The notes under the pieces were generated by a model, which searched no databases, was not told the origin of the DNA, and was given only the letters and a program-made list of their open reading frames with translations. Positions 1 through 7,200 of a stretch of DNA of 7,681 bases are shown in pieces. Position 1 is the stretch's first letter. Each line of letters starts with the position of its first letter. Origin of the DNA: Gammaproteobacteria bacterium (lineage in GTDB: Bacteria; Pseudomonadota; Gammaproteobacteria; SZUA-140); assembly GCA_026994735.1 (NCBI GenBank), contig JALWQD010000101.1:1-7681 (forward strand), given 5' to 3'. Both the position numbers and the translations under genes were made by a program.

Positions 1-1235
1 TTGGCGCATATGGTGTCCACCTTGAAGTACAGATCCGCTCGCAGAATATGGCCAAGGTGGCCGAGGTTGGTGTCGCTGCTCACTGGCTTTACAAGCTTGG
101 TGACAGTGATTCCGGGCCGTCGCAAGGACATGCGCGGAAGTGGATGAGTGCGTTGCTGGATTTGCAGAAGAATGCGGGCAATTCGCTCGAATTTCTTGAG
201 AATGTAAAAATAGACCTGTTTCCCGAAGAGGTCTATGTTTTTTCACCGAAAGGCAAGATTATTGAGATGCCAAAGGGCTCGACAGTCGTTGATTTTGCCT
301 ATGCCGTGCATTCTGATATTGGCAATACCTGTATTGCCGCGCGCGTTGGCCGACAACTGGTGCCATTGAGTGCCCGGCTTTCCAGTGGGCAGACGGTTGA
401 AATCATCACTTCCAAAAAGGCGCAGCCAAATCCTTCATGGCTGAATTTTGTCGTTACAGGCAAGGAGCGCTCGAATATTCGTCATTATCTCAAACATATG
501 GTTCGCGGAGAGTCGCTGGCATTGGGGCGTCGAATACTCTCAAAGGCACTCAAGGCCCGCGGCTATACTCTTGAGGATGAGTCTTTGCAGACATTGCTGG
601 ACGAATTTAGCTGTGATGATATAGAGGCCTTGTGTGTCGATGTTGGTTTGGGCAATCGCCCCGCTCCGCTGATTGCCCGGCGACTGGAAGAATTGAAGCT
701 GAGCCAGGGACGGCGACAGCGACCGCACTCGATCAAGACGGCCCTGCACCGTTATATGCCCAGCTGGTTGGGAGGGGGCCGGTCGCAGGAGAATCATTTG
801 TCGATTAAGGGGACAGAAGGCATGGTCGTGACACATGCGCGTTGCTGTCATCCTATTCCCGGAGATGCCATTTGCGGGTTTTTATCCGCCGGTAAAGGCA
901 TTGTTGTGCATACGCGAAGCTGCCGGAATATCAAAGAATATCGCAAAAACCCGGATAAATGGGTCGATGTTGAATGGGATGCCCAGGAGGAGCAGGAGTT
1001 TCCGGTGACGATCCGTGTTGATGCACGCAATCGACGCGGTGTGCTCGCCGCTATTGCGGCCAGAATCGCCGATATGGGTGTTAATACCCGTGATGTTCAA
1101 TTCGATGGTGAAGACGGCGCTATCAGCAGTTTGCTGTTTACAATTGATGTTTGCAGTCGCGATCATCTGGCACGCATTATGCGCCGTGTCAGGTCACTGG
1201 ATGATGTTGTCAGGATTAATCGCAAGCAATTTTAG
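1..1235 (+). CDS. spoT: Bifunctional (p)ppGpp synthetase/hydrolase SpoT, C-terminal part (5' end outside window)
   Basis: SpoT makes and degrades the alarmone (p)ppGpp in the cytoplasm during the stringent response. The frame is open from base 3, so 15 codons precede the first ATG at 48 and that ATG is internal. The codons before it read GVHLEVQIRS, the end of the synthetase domain; the E (bases 24-26) matches the catalytic Glu of the family EVQIR motif. Counting from the Met at 48: a TGS domain at about 56-122 (LFPEEVYVFSPKG to TVEIITS), a helical region to about 250, a zinc-finger-like region at about 255-300 (RCCHPIPGD, C266, C267, C276, C292), and an ACT domain at about 317-395. The ending RIMRRVRSLDDVVRINRKQF resembles E. 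coli SpoT more than RelA. E. coli SpoT has 702 residues; 410 are visible here, so the HD hydrolase domain cannot be assessed. The gene is the last of its operon here, facing bepA. Confidence 0.95.
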   Translation, partial: GAYGVHLEVQIRSQNMAKVAEVGVAAHWLYKLGDSDSGPSQGHARKWMSALLDLQKNAGNSLEFLENVKIDLFPEEVYVFSPKGKIIEMPKGSTVVDFAYAVHSDIGNTCIAARVGRQLVPLSARLSSGQTVEIITSKKAQPNPSWLNFVVTGKERSNIRHYLKHMVRGESLALGRRILSKALKARGYTLEDESLQTLLDEFSCDDIEALCVDVGLGNRPAPLIARRLEELKLSQGRRQRPHSIKTALHRYMPSWLGGGRSQENHLSIKGTEGMVVTHARCCHPIPGDAICGFLSAGKGIVVHTRSCRNIKEYRKNPDKWVDVEWDAQEEQEFPVTIRVDARNRRGVLAAIAARIADMGVNTRDVQFDGEDGAISSLLFTIDVCSRDHLARIMRRVRSLDDVVRINRKQF

Positions 1236-1321
1236 GTCCTGGGATTGCTTGATAACAATGGCATTAAAGTGGGTTGCAGCGGCTTGTTGGCGCATGACGG
1301 GGTTATCTGTTCGACGTTATT
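1236..1321. other. Convergent gap between spoT and bepA
   Basis: These 86 bp separate two stop codons that face each other (spoT TAG ending at 1235, bepA TAG at 1324-1322). I see no GC-rich hairpin followed by a T tract on either strand. The only inverted repeat I noticed is ATTG/CAAT around 1245-1260, which is too short and too weak to act as an intrinsic terminator. Termination in both directions is therefore either factor-dependent or uses a structure I cannot recognise by eye. Confidence 0.6.
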
Positions 1322-2797
1322 CTAGCGCGGGACCTTTTGTTCTTCTTGTAAACGCCGTTTAAGCGCTTGCAGGCGTGTTTTCAGCTGTTCTTTGGTGCCT
1401 TGTTCGGGGGCTGCCTGGAGTCGCTTGAGCGCGATGCGAAGCTGGCGGATAGCGATCCGGGTTTCACCATTGCGATTATAGTATTCGGCCAGATAACGGT
1501 GTGATGCGACCGCATTGCCGAGCTGGTTTTCAGTTTCGGCAAGCAGGTGATAAGCCAGTGGTGGTGCCTGTCTGTGACGAGCAAGATAATGTTTGATCAG
1601 TTGTCGGGCTGCCTCGCCTTGCTCGGCTTGCAGATTGATTTTGGCCAGCGTGGTGAGCACGGCCCAGTTGTCAGGGTAGGCCGTCAAGAGTGGGTGGATG
1701 GTCGCCTGCGCCTGTTCGAATTTGCCCTCTGCCGACTGCAGGCGGGCTGCCAGTAAATGACTGTGCAGCGTGACACCCGCATCCGGGTTGTCCAGTAATG
1801 GCGCCAGGGTCGAGGTGGCCGTTTGCCATTGCTGGTTTTCATACAGCGCCAGGGCCAAGCCGTAACGGTTGCTGGCCTGCTCATCCTCTTGCAATTGCCT
1901 ACGAAAAAAAGTGGCAACAGGCGTGCCATCATAGGCCGGGCCGGCGAGAACACGTGTGCGGGCCTGAATAAATTTGAAGTTCTGGCTGTTATTGGCAGCG
2001 ACCCGGCTGTATTGGTCAGCACGTCCCTGAGTGTCGGCGATCCGGGCAAGTGTGACCGGGTGTGTGCGCAGAAAGTCGAGACCAAGGTCAGCGCTCAGTC
2101 GTTGTGATTGTTGCAGCCGTGAAAAAAAAGCGGGCATGGCGCGTGGGTCGAAACCGGCCTGGGCAAGGATATCGAGACCAATGCGATCGGCTTCTTGTTC
2201 ATTACTGCGAGTGAAATTGATCTGACTCTGCGCGCTGCCGGCAGTGATGCCCGCGAGGGCCGCAGCGCCGGCCTGACCATCCTGGCTGCCAATGAGGATG
2301 CTGGCCAGGATAGCGGCTGTCAGCGGTAGCGTCTGGTTGCTGATGGCTTCATAGGCGCGGGCCAGGTGTCGCTGTGAAACATGGGCAATTTCATGGGCCA
2401 GTACGGCGGCAAGTTCACCTTCCCCTTCAGCGGTCAGGATCAGGCCGCTATGGATGCCGATATAGCCAGCCGGGCCAGCGAAGGCGTTAATCGTCGGGTC
2501 ATCGACAACGAAAAAAGTGTATTGACGCCCATGCTGGTCACTTTGCCGCGCGAGACGTTGGCCGATCGTGTTGATGTAACTGTTGATTTCAGGGTCGTCG
2601 ATGAGTGGTAATGAGCGACGAATGCTGCGCATGAAGTATTCACCCATGCGGCTTTCTTCGGCCAATGAGATGGTGGCACTGGCGGCCGTGCCGATTTCCG
2701 GTAATTGTTGCTTGTTGTCAGCAGCAGGGCTGACAGTACTTGACAGTAGCAGCGCCGTCAGTGCAAGTCCGGGTAAACAGCAGGGACGACGACTCAT
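1322..2797 (-). CDS. bepA: Periplasmic M48 metalloprotease and chaperone BepA (YfgC) with TPR-like C-terminus
   Basis: BepA is a periplasmic zinc protease and chaperone that helps LptD mature and degrades stalled LptD and BamA at the outer membrane. The 491 residues compare with 487 in E. coli. A signal peptide covers residues 1-26 (SRRPCC, then LALTALLLSS, cleavage near SPAA). The protease domain carries HEIAH at 135-139 (zinc ligands H135 and H139, catalytic E136) and NEQEAD at 199-204, giving the third ligand E200 and D204. H246 in LRTHP sits where E. coli BepA has its H246 autoinhibitory switch. Alignable family segments include LPEIGTAAS, EQEADRIG and GFDPRAMP. Residues about 300-480 are helical, TPR-like repeats. 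The ATG overlaps the uvrA TGA by 4 bp and has no clear Shine-Dalgarno, which points to translational coupling. Other M48 paralogues such as LoiP are shorter and lack TPRs. Confidence 0.93.
   Translation of the reverse strand: MSRRPCCLPGLALTALLLSSTVSPAADNKQQLPEIGTAASATISLAEESRMGEYFMRSIRRSLPLIDDPEINSYINTIGQRLARQSDQHGRQYTFFVVDDPTINAFAGPAGYIGIHSGLILTAEGEGELAAVLAHEIAHVSQRHLARAYEAISNQTLPLTAAILASILIGSQDGQAGAAALAGITAGSAQSQINFTRSNEQEADRIGLDILAQAGFDPRAMPAFFSRLQQSQRLSADLGLDFLRTHPVTLARIADTQGRADQYSRVAANNSQNFKFIQARTRVLAGPAYDGTPVATFFRRQLQEDEQASNRYGLALALYENQQWQTATSTLAPLLDNPDAGVTLHSHLLAARLQSAEGKFEQAQATIHPLLTAYPDNWAVLTTLAKINLQAEQGEAARQLIKHYLARHRQAPPLAYHLLAETENQLGNAVASHRYLAEYYNRNGETRIAIRQLRIALKRLQAAPEQGTKEQLKTRLQALKRRLQEEQKVPR
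2794..2797 (-). promoter_or_regulatory. ATGA stop/start overlap coupling uvrA to bepA
   Basis: Read on the reverse strand the four bases are ATGA: the ATG opens bepA and the TGA closes uvrA. The 20 bases before the ATG, inside the uvrA 3' end, contain no purine-rich Shine-Dalgarno run, so bepA is probably translated by ribosomes that terminate on uvrA and re-initiate. The overlap is seen directly; coupling is inferred. Confidence 0.7.
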
Positions 2798-5628
2798 GGC
2801 TGGGCTTTGGCCAGCAAGGGGGCGAGGTATTGGCCGGTGTAGGAGGCACTGACGCGGGTAATCTCTTCCGGACTGCCGACAGCGATAATATGTCCGCCAC
2901 GGTCTCCGCCTTCCGGTCCGAGATCGATAATCCAGTCAGCGGTTTTGATGACATCAAGGTTGTGTTCGATGATGACGATTGTATTGCCCTGATCACGTAG
3001 TCGATAAAGGACTGCCAGCAATTGTTCGATATCGTGAAAATGCAGGCCGGTAGTCGGTTCATCAAGAATATACAGGGTTTTGCCCGTTGCTTTTTTTGCC
3101 AGCTCGCGTGATAGTTTGACGCGCTGGGCTTCGCCGCCGGACAGTGTTGTCGCATTTTGGCCAAGTTCAATATAAGCGAGGCCGACATCAACGAGTGTTT
3201 GCAGTTTGCGGGTGATCACCGGCACGGCTGAAAAGAAATCGAGCGCTTCTTCTATCGGCATGCCAAGCACTTCATGAATGTTGCGGCCCTTGTAGAGTAT
3301 TTCCAGTGTTTCACGATTATAGCGCTTGCCTTTGCAGGCATCGCAGGGCACATAGACATCGGGCAGGAAGTGCATTTCAACCTTTAATACGCCATCACCA
3401 CGGCAGGCCTCGCAACGCCCCCCCTTGACGTTAAAACTGAAGCGGCCGGGTGTATATCCGCGGCTGCGGGATTCGCGGGTGGCAGCAAAAAGTTCGCGTA
3501 TGGGGGTAAACAGGCCTGTATAGGTGGCTGGATTGGAACGCGGGGTACGACCAATCGGGCTTTGGTCAATATTAATGACCTTGTCGAACTGGTCCAGGCC
3601 TTCTATGTTCTGGCAGGGTGCCGTGGTGCCACTGCCTTCATAGAGATGGCGGGCCGCATGGCGATAAAGCGTGTCATTAATCAGGGTTGATTTGCCGGAC
3701 CCGGAAACACCCGTGACGCAGGTGATCAGGCCGAGTGGAATGCGCGCCTCGACAGACTTCAGGTTATTGCCGGTAGCGGCAGTGATGATGCACTGGCGGG
3801 CCGGATCGGGGGCGGTTCTTTGTCTGGGAACGGCGATCGTCTTCTGTCCTGAGAGGTACTGGCCTGTCAGGGAGTCGCGATTGTTCTGCACGTCATCGGG
3901 CGTGCCCTGGGCAACAATGCGCCCCCCGTGGATGCCCGCTCCCGGGCCGATATCGACAACATAATCTGCTGCCCGGATAGCATCTTCATCGTGTTCGACG
4001 ACGATGACGGTATTGCCGAGATCACGCAGATACACCAGGGTATCGAGCAGGCGCTGATTATCGCGTTGGTGCAATCCAATCGATGGCTCATCCAGGACAT
4101 ACATGACACCGACAAGGCCGGCACCAATCTGGCTGGCGAGGCGAATACGCTGCGTCTCACCACCCGAGAGGGTGTTGGCGCTACGTGCGAGACTGAGATA
4201 ATCAAGGCCGACATTGACGAGGAAGTTTAAGCGTTGACTGATTTCGCGAACAATTTTCTCGGCGACAGTACCGCGTTGGCCGCTGAGCTGGAGGCTTTCA
4301 AAGAAGGTTTTTGCCTGGCCAACCGGCATGCCGGTGATGTCGGCAATCATGTGCCCCTCGATGAAGACAGTCCGTGCAGCCTGGCCCAAGCGTGTGCCCT
4401 GACAGCTGGGGCAGGCGCGCTGACTGAGATATTTTGCCAGTTCTTCACGGACAAGGTTGGATTCCGTTTCGCGGTAACGCCGCTCCATATTGGGCAAGAT
4501 GCCTTCAAAGGGATGATTGCGCGTTTTCATTCTGCCACGGGAGTTACGATAGCTGAAACGGATGGAAACCTCGCCGCTGCCATTGAGGATGGCATTCTGG
4601 TGCTCTTCAGGGAGATCACAGAAGGGCAGTTCGAGATCGATTTCATAGTGTTTTGCCAGTCCGTTGAGCATCTGGCTATAGTAGCTGTTGCGTCGGTCCC
4701 AGCCGCGGATAGCGCCGGCTGAGAGACTTAGTTCAGGGTGGGCAATGACCCGTTCCGGATCGAAAAACTGGATCGATCCGAGGCCATCACAACTGGTACA
4801 AGCGCCGGCCGGGTTGTTAAATGAGAACAGGCGTGGTTCCAGCTCGGTCAGACTGAAGCCACAGTGCCGACAAGCAAAACGGGCCGAGAATAGATTGCCA
4901 TCGGCAGCCGGCTCATCCATCGGCACCAGGCGGGCGATGCCATCACTCAATGTCAACGCCGTTTCAATGGATTCGGCCAGACGTTGTTGCAGTTCCGGGC
5001 GAATACGGAAACGGTCGACGACCACTTCAATGGTGTGTTTTTTTTGTCGGTCAATATCGGGCAAATCATCAAGATCAAAAATCTGGCCGTCAATGCGCAC
5101 GCGTAAATAACCCTGGCTGCGCAGTTCATCAAAGGTACTGCTTTGTTCACCTTTGCGTTCGACGACCAGGGGTGCCAGAAGCATGAAGCGGGTATCTTCG
5201 GCCTGCGCAAGGATATGGTCGACCATCTGGGTGACGGTCTGGGCACTTAACGGGGTATCATGGTGTGGGCAGCGTGGCTCGCCAACACGGGCGAAGAGCA
5301 GGCGCAGATAGTCATAGATTTCCGTGACAGTGCCAACCGTTGAGCGCGGATTGTGTGACGACGTCTTTTGCTCGATCGAGATGGCCGGTGAAAGTCCCTC
5401 GATGTGGTCAACATCAGGTTTTTCCATAATGGCCAAAAATTGACGGGCATAGCTTGACAGCGATTCGACATAGCGTCGCTGGCCTTCGGCATAGATCGTG
5501 TCAAAGGCCAGCGATGACTTGCCCGAGCCTGACAGGCCCGTAATGACGATCAATTTCTGCCGTGGCAGGTCGATATCGACAGATTTAAGGTTGTGCGTAC
5601 GCGCACCACGAATGTGAATACTTTCCAA
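2794..5628 (-). CDS. uvrA: Excinuclease ABC subunit A, UvrA
   Basis: UvrA is the ATPase dimer that scans DNA for bulky lesions and loads UvrB in nucleotide excision repair. The 944 residues compare with 940 in E. coli. In order: Walker A GLSGSGKSS (31-39); first zinc module C253/C256 with C277/C280; CPSC (406-409) in the insertion region; ABC signature LSGGE (487-491); Walker B VLDEPS (D513, E514); second Walker A GVSGSGKST (640-648); second zinc module C739/C742 with C762/C765; signature LSGGE (829-833); Walker B ILDEPT (D856, E857). All catalytic residues are present and no frame break is seen. The start codon is TTG at 5628-5626, which places M-E-S-I-H-I-R-G-A-R exactly on the usual UvrA N-terminus. 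The next in-frame codons upstream offer no ATG or GTG before a stop at 5682-5680. bepA overlaps its 3' end. Confidence 0.98.
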   Translation of the reverse strand: MESIHIRGARTHNLKSVDIDLPRQKLIVITGLSGSGKSSLAFDTIYAEGQRRYVESLSSYARQFLAIMEKPDVDHIEGLSPAISIEQKTSSHNPRSTVGTVTEIYDYLRLLFARVGEPRCPHHDTPLSAQTVTQMVDHILAQAEDTRFMLLAPLVVERKGEQSSTFDELRSQGYLRVRIDGQIFDLDDLPDIDRQKKHTIEVVVDRFRIRPELQQRLAESIETALTLSDGIARLVPMDEPAADGNLFSARFACRHCGFSLTELEPRLFSFNNPAGACTSCDGLGSIQFFDPERVIAHPELSLSAGAIRGWDRRNSYYSQMLNGLAKHYEIDLELPFCDLPEEHQNAILNGSGEVSIRFSYRNSRGRMKTRNHPFEGILPNMERRYRETESNLVREELAKYLSQRACPSCQGTRLGQAARTVFIEGHMIADITGMPVGQAKTFFESLQLSGQRGTVAEKIVREISQRLNFLVNVGLDYLSLARSANTLSGGETQRIRLASQIGAGLVGVMYVLDEPSIGLHQRDNQRLLDTLVYLRDLGNTVIVVEHDEDAIRAADYVVDIGPGAGIHGGRIVAQGTPDDVQNNRDSLTGQYLSGQKTIAVPRQRTAPDPARQCIITAATGNNLKSVEARIPLGLITCVTGVSGSGKSTLINDTLYRHAARHLYEGSGTTAPCQNIEGLDQFDKVINIDQSPIGRTPRSNPATYTGLFTPIRELFAATRESRSRGYTPGRFSFNVKGGRCEACRGDGVLKVEMHFLPDVYVPCDACKGKRYNRETLEILYKGRNIHEVLGMPIEEALDFFSAVPVITRKLQTLVDVGLAYIELGQNATTLSGGEAQRVKLSRELAKKATGKTLYILDEPTTGLHFHDIEQLLAVLYRLRDQGNTIVIIEHNLDVIKTADWIIDLGPEGGDRGGHIIAVGSPEEITRVSASYTGQYLAPLLAKAQP

Positions 5629-5635
5629 AGTGATT

Positions 5636-5639
5636 TTCC
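5636..5639 (-). promoter_or_regulatory. Weak ribosome binding site of uvrA
   Basis: On the reverse strand GGAA lies 7 nt before the TTG start codon at 5628 (8 nt if only GGA is counted). It is a short match to the anti-Shine-Dalgarno, but it is the only one at a sensible distance and it supports the TTG start. A weak site plus TTG suggests modest translation of uvrA. Confidence 0.5.
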
Positions 5640-5659
5640 GGAGCCGGGGCCAACCTGTT

Positions 5660-5689
5660 AATATACGCGCTTTTCCTCGTCATTGAAAA
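5660..5689 (-). promoter_or_regulatory. Candidate sigma70 promoter of uvrA-bepA
   Basis: On the reverse strand a TTTTCA hexamer (5689-5684, 4 of 6 matches to TTGACA) is followed after 18 bp by TATATT (5665-5660, 5 of 6 matches to TATAAT). Transcription would begin near 5653, leaving a leader of about 25 nt before the uvrA TTG codon. The spacing and place are right, but the -35 match is modest and other hexamers could be chosen. Confidence 0.35.
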
Positions 5690-5744
5690 AATACAGCGTC
5701 AGGCTGAAGAGCATTTACCGGGCGGGGAATTTCTGTCTTCAACG

Positions 5745-5761
5745 AATGATGAGGAATCATT
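5745..5761 (+). promoter_or_regulatory. yajR ribosome binding site inside a small inverted repeat
   Basis: GAGGAA (5751-5756) lies 5 nt before the TTG start codon of yajR and is the best Shine-Dalgarno in the region. It is flanked by AATGAT (5745-5750) and ATCATT (5756-5761), an exact 6-bp inverted repeat with the five bases GAGGA as loop. The repeat ends directly at the start codon. The stem has only one G-C pair, so it is weak; it could tune initiation or mark an operator half-site pair, or be chance. Confidence 0.55.
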
Positions 5762-7174
5762 TTGTCCGCTAATGACATGACTGCAGTTGAAAAGCGCTCG
5801 GCCTTTTCCCTGGCGGCGATCTATGCCACGCGCATGATGGGCCTGTTTATGATATTGCCGGTCTTTGCCCTTTACGCCGAAGGGCTCGGTGATACGCCAC
5901 CATCACATGCGATGGTGGGGTTGGCGATCGGGATTTATGGCCTGACCCAGGCCTTGTTACAGATCCCTTTTGGCTGGCTTTCTGATCGTATTGGTCGACG
6001 GCCGGTCATTCTTGCCGGTTTGTTGTTGTTTGCCTTTGGCAGTGCCGTGGCGGCAATGGCCGATACCATTACCGGTGTCATCATTGGTCGTGCCTTGCAG
6101 GGGAGTGGTGCTGTCGCGGCAGCCGTACTGGCCCTGGCGGCCGATTTGACGCGTGAGTCACATCGTTCGCGGGTGATGGCGATTATCGGTATGAGTATTG
6201 GTCTGTCATTTGCCATGTCGCTGGCCCTGGGACCTGTTCTGCATGCCTGGATTGGTGTGCCCGGTATCTTTTGGTTGACGGTGGCGCTGGCATTTTTAGC
6301 CATGGCCATTGTCCAGTGGCTTGTACCGCGTCCACGGGTGACGCGCTTGCGTCGTGATACCGAGCCGGTCGCCGCTTATTTTTCGACGGTACTGCGTAAT
6401 ACCCAGTTGCTGCGGATCGACCTGGGTATCTTTATCCTGCATATGACGCTGACAGCAACCTTTGTCGGCTTGCCCCTGGCATTGCGTGACCAGGCCGGCC
6501 TGGCTCCGATACATCATGGTTATCTGTATCTTCCTATCTTGTTGATTTCACTTGTTGTCATGGTGCCTTTGGTGATTATTGCCGAAAAATACCGGCGTAT
6601 TCGCCAGGTCTATTTATTGGCCATTGCCGGTGTGGCCCTGTCGCAGTGCTTGCTGGTGTTCTTTTATACATCGCTATGGGGTATCGCCGGGGCCTTGCTG
6701 CTGTTTTTTATCGCCTTTAATGTGCTTGAAGCACTATTGCCGTCATTGATTGTCAAATTTGCTCCGCCGGACAAGAAAGGAACCGCGATTGGCGTTTATT
6801 CAACGGCGCAATTTATTGGTGCCTTTGCCGGTGGCATTATTGGCGGCATCGTCGCGACGCAGTTTGATATCGTCGGTATCTTTGTGATGACCACAGCGAT
6901 GCTCTGTCTGTGGTTGTTTGTTGCTCGCTCAATGGCCAATCCGCCATCATTGGGGTCGAAGGTTGTGCGCCTTGGTGATAGTCTGCCGGCGTCAGAAGCA
7001 CGTGCGCTGGAAGAAGAACTGCTGCACATAGAAGGCGTTGCCGAGGCGGTTATTATTGATGAAGAAGGGCTGGCTTACCTGAAGGTTGACTCGAAACGCC
7101 TGGACGAGGAAGCGCTAGACCGTTATGTTTTAGAAGATGACATGCTGTCGAGTGACCGGGATGCTGCCGGGTAA
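5762..7174 (+). CDS. yajR: MFS efflux-type transporter YajR with C-terminal YAM domain
   Basis: This inner-membrane major facilitator is a proton-coupled antiporter by family; the substrate is not known to me. Its 470 residues compare with 454 in E. coli YajR. Twelve hydrophobic segments are visible, roughly 14-37, 50-70, 81-100, 104-128, 137-160, 165-188, 216-240, 251-274, 281-302, 305-330, 342-366 and 369-390. MFS motif A is GWLSDRIGRR (71-80) between TM2 and TM3, and GRALQGSGA (109-117) in TM4 is nearly identical to E. coli YajR. After TM12, residues about 400-458 form a small soluble domain (VVRLGDSLP, VAEAVIIDEEGLAYLKVD) matching the ferredoxin-like YAM domain. The start is TTG, chosen because GAGGAA lies 5 nt upstream; the in-frame ATG at 5777 would shorten the protein by 5 residues but is 20 nt from that site. 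ssb follows after 26 bp. Confidence 0.88.
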   Translation: MSANDMTAVEKRSAFSLAAIYATRMMGLFMILPVFALYAEGLGDTPPSHAMVGLAIGIYGLTQALLQIPFGWLSDRIGRRPVILAGLLLFAFGSAVAAMADTITGVIIGRALQGSGAVAAAVLALAADLTRESHRSRVMAIIGMSIGLSFAMSLALGPVLHAWIGVPGIFWLTVALAFLAMAIVQWLVPRPRVTRLRRDTEPVAAYFSTVLRNTQLLRIDLGIFILHMTLTATFVGLPLALRDQAGLAPIHHGYLYLPILLISLVVMVPLVIIAEKYRRIRQVYLLAIAGVALSQCLLVFFYTSLWGIAGALLLFFIAFNVLEALLPSLIVKFAPPDKKGTAIGVYSTAQFIGAFAGGIIGGIVATQFDIVGIFVMTTAMLCLWLFVARSMANPPSLGSKVVRLGDSLPASEARALEEELLHIEGVAEAVIIDEEGLAYLKVDSKRLDEEALDRYVLEDDMLSSDRDAAG

Positions 7175-7185
7175 ACACATTTAAA

Positions 7186-7191
7186 GAGGAG
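7186..7191 (+). promoter_or_regulatory. Ribosome binding site of ssb
   Basis: GAGGAG lies 9 nt before the ssb ATG at 7201, in a purine-rich leader between the yajR stop and ssb. A second AAAGAG (7193-7198) lies closer to the ATG. This strong site contrasts with the weak uvrA site and fits the high cellular demand for SSB. Confidence 0.75.
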
Positions 7192-7200
7192 TAAAGAGCA

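Noticed and set aside
48..50. ATG at 48 as the start of a 395-residue gene
   Set aside because: The frame is open to the left edge and the preceding 15 codons encode conserved SpoT synthetase sequence (EVQIR), so this ATG is internal.
1245..1260. ATTG...CAAT inverted repeat as a terminator of spoT or bepA
   Set aside because: The stem is only 4 bp, has one G-C pair and no following T tract.
1015..1362. 115-codon frame running from spoT through the convergent gap into bepA
   Set aside because: It overlaps the ACT domain of SpoT in another frame and the 3' end of bepA antisense, and the product resembles no family I know.
4234..4722. 162-codon open frame on the plus strand
   Set aside because: It lies wholly antisense to the conserved UvrA ATPase core, has no recognisable domain and no sign of a ribosome binding site; it is a shadow frame.
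5655..5670. CTGT plus TAATATAC as a LexA box
   Set aside because: Only the left half matches; the right half reads GCGC instead of ACAG, so I cannot call it a site without the genome's own motif.
5746..5772. Eight-codon ATG ATG... TAA frame overlapping the yajR start, as a possible leader peptide
   Set aside because: It has no Shine-Dalgarno of its own and no telling residue composition; an ATG pair in an AT-rich repeat is a sufficient explanation.
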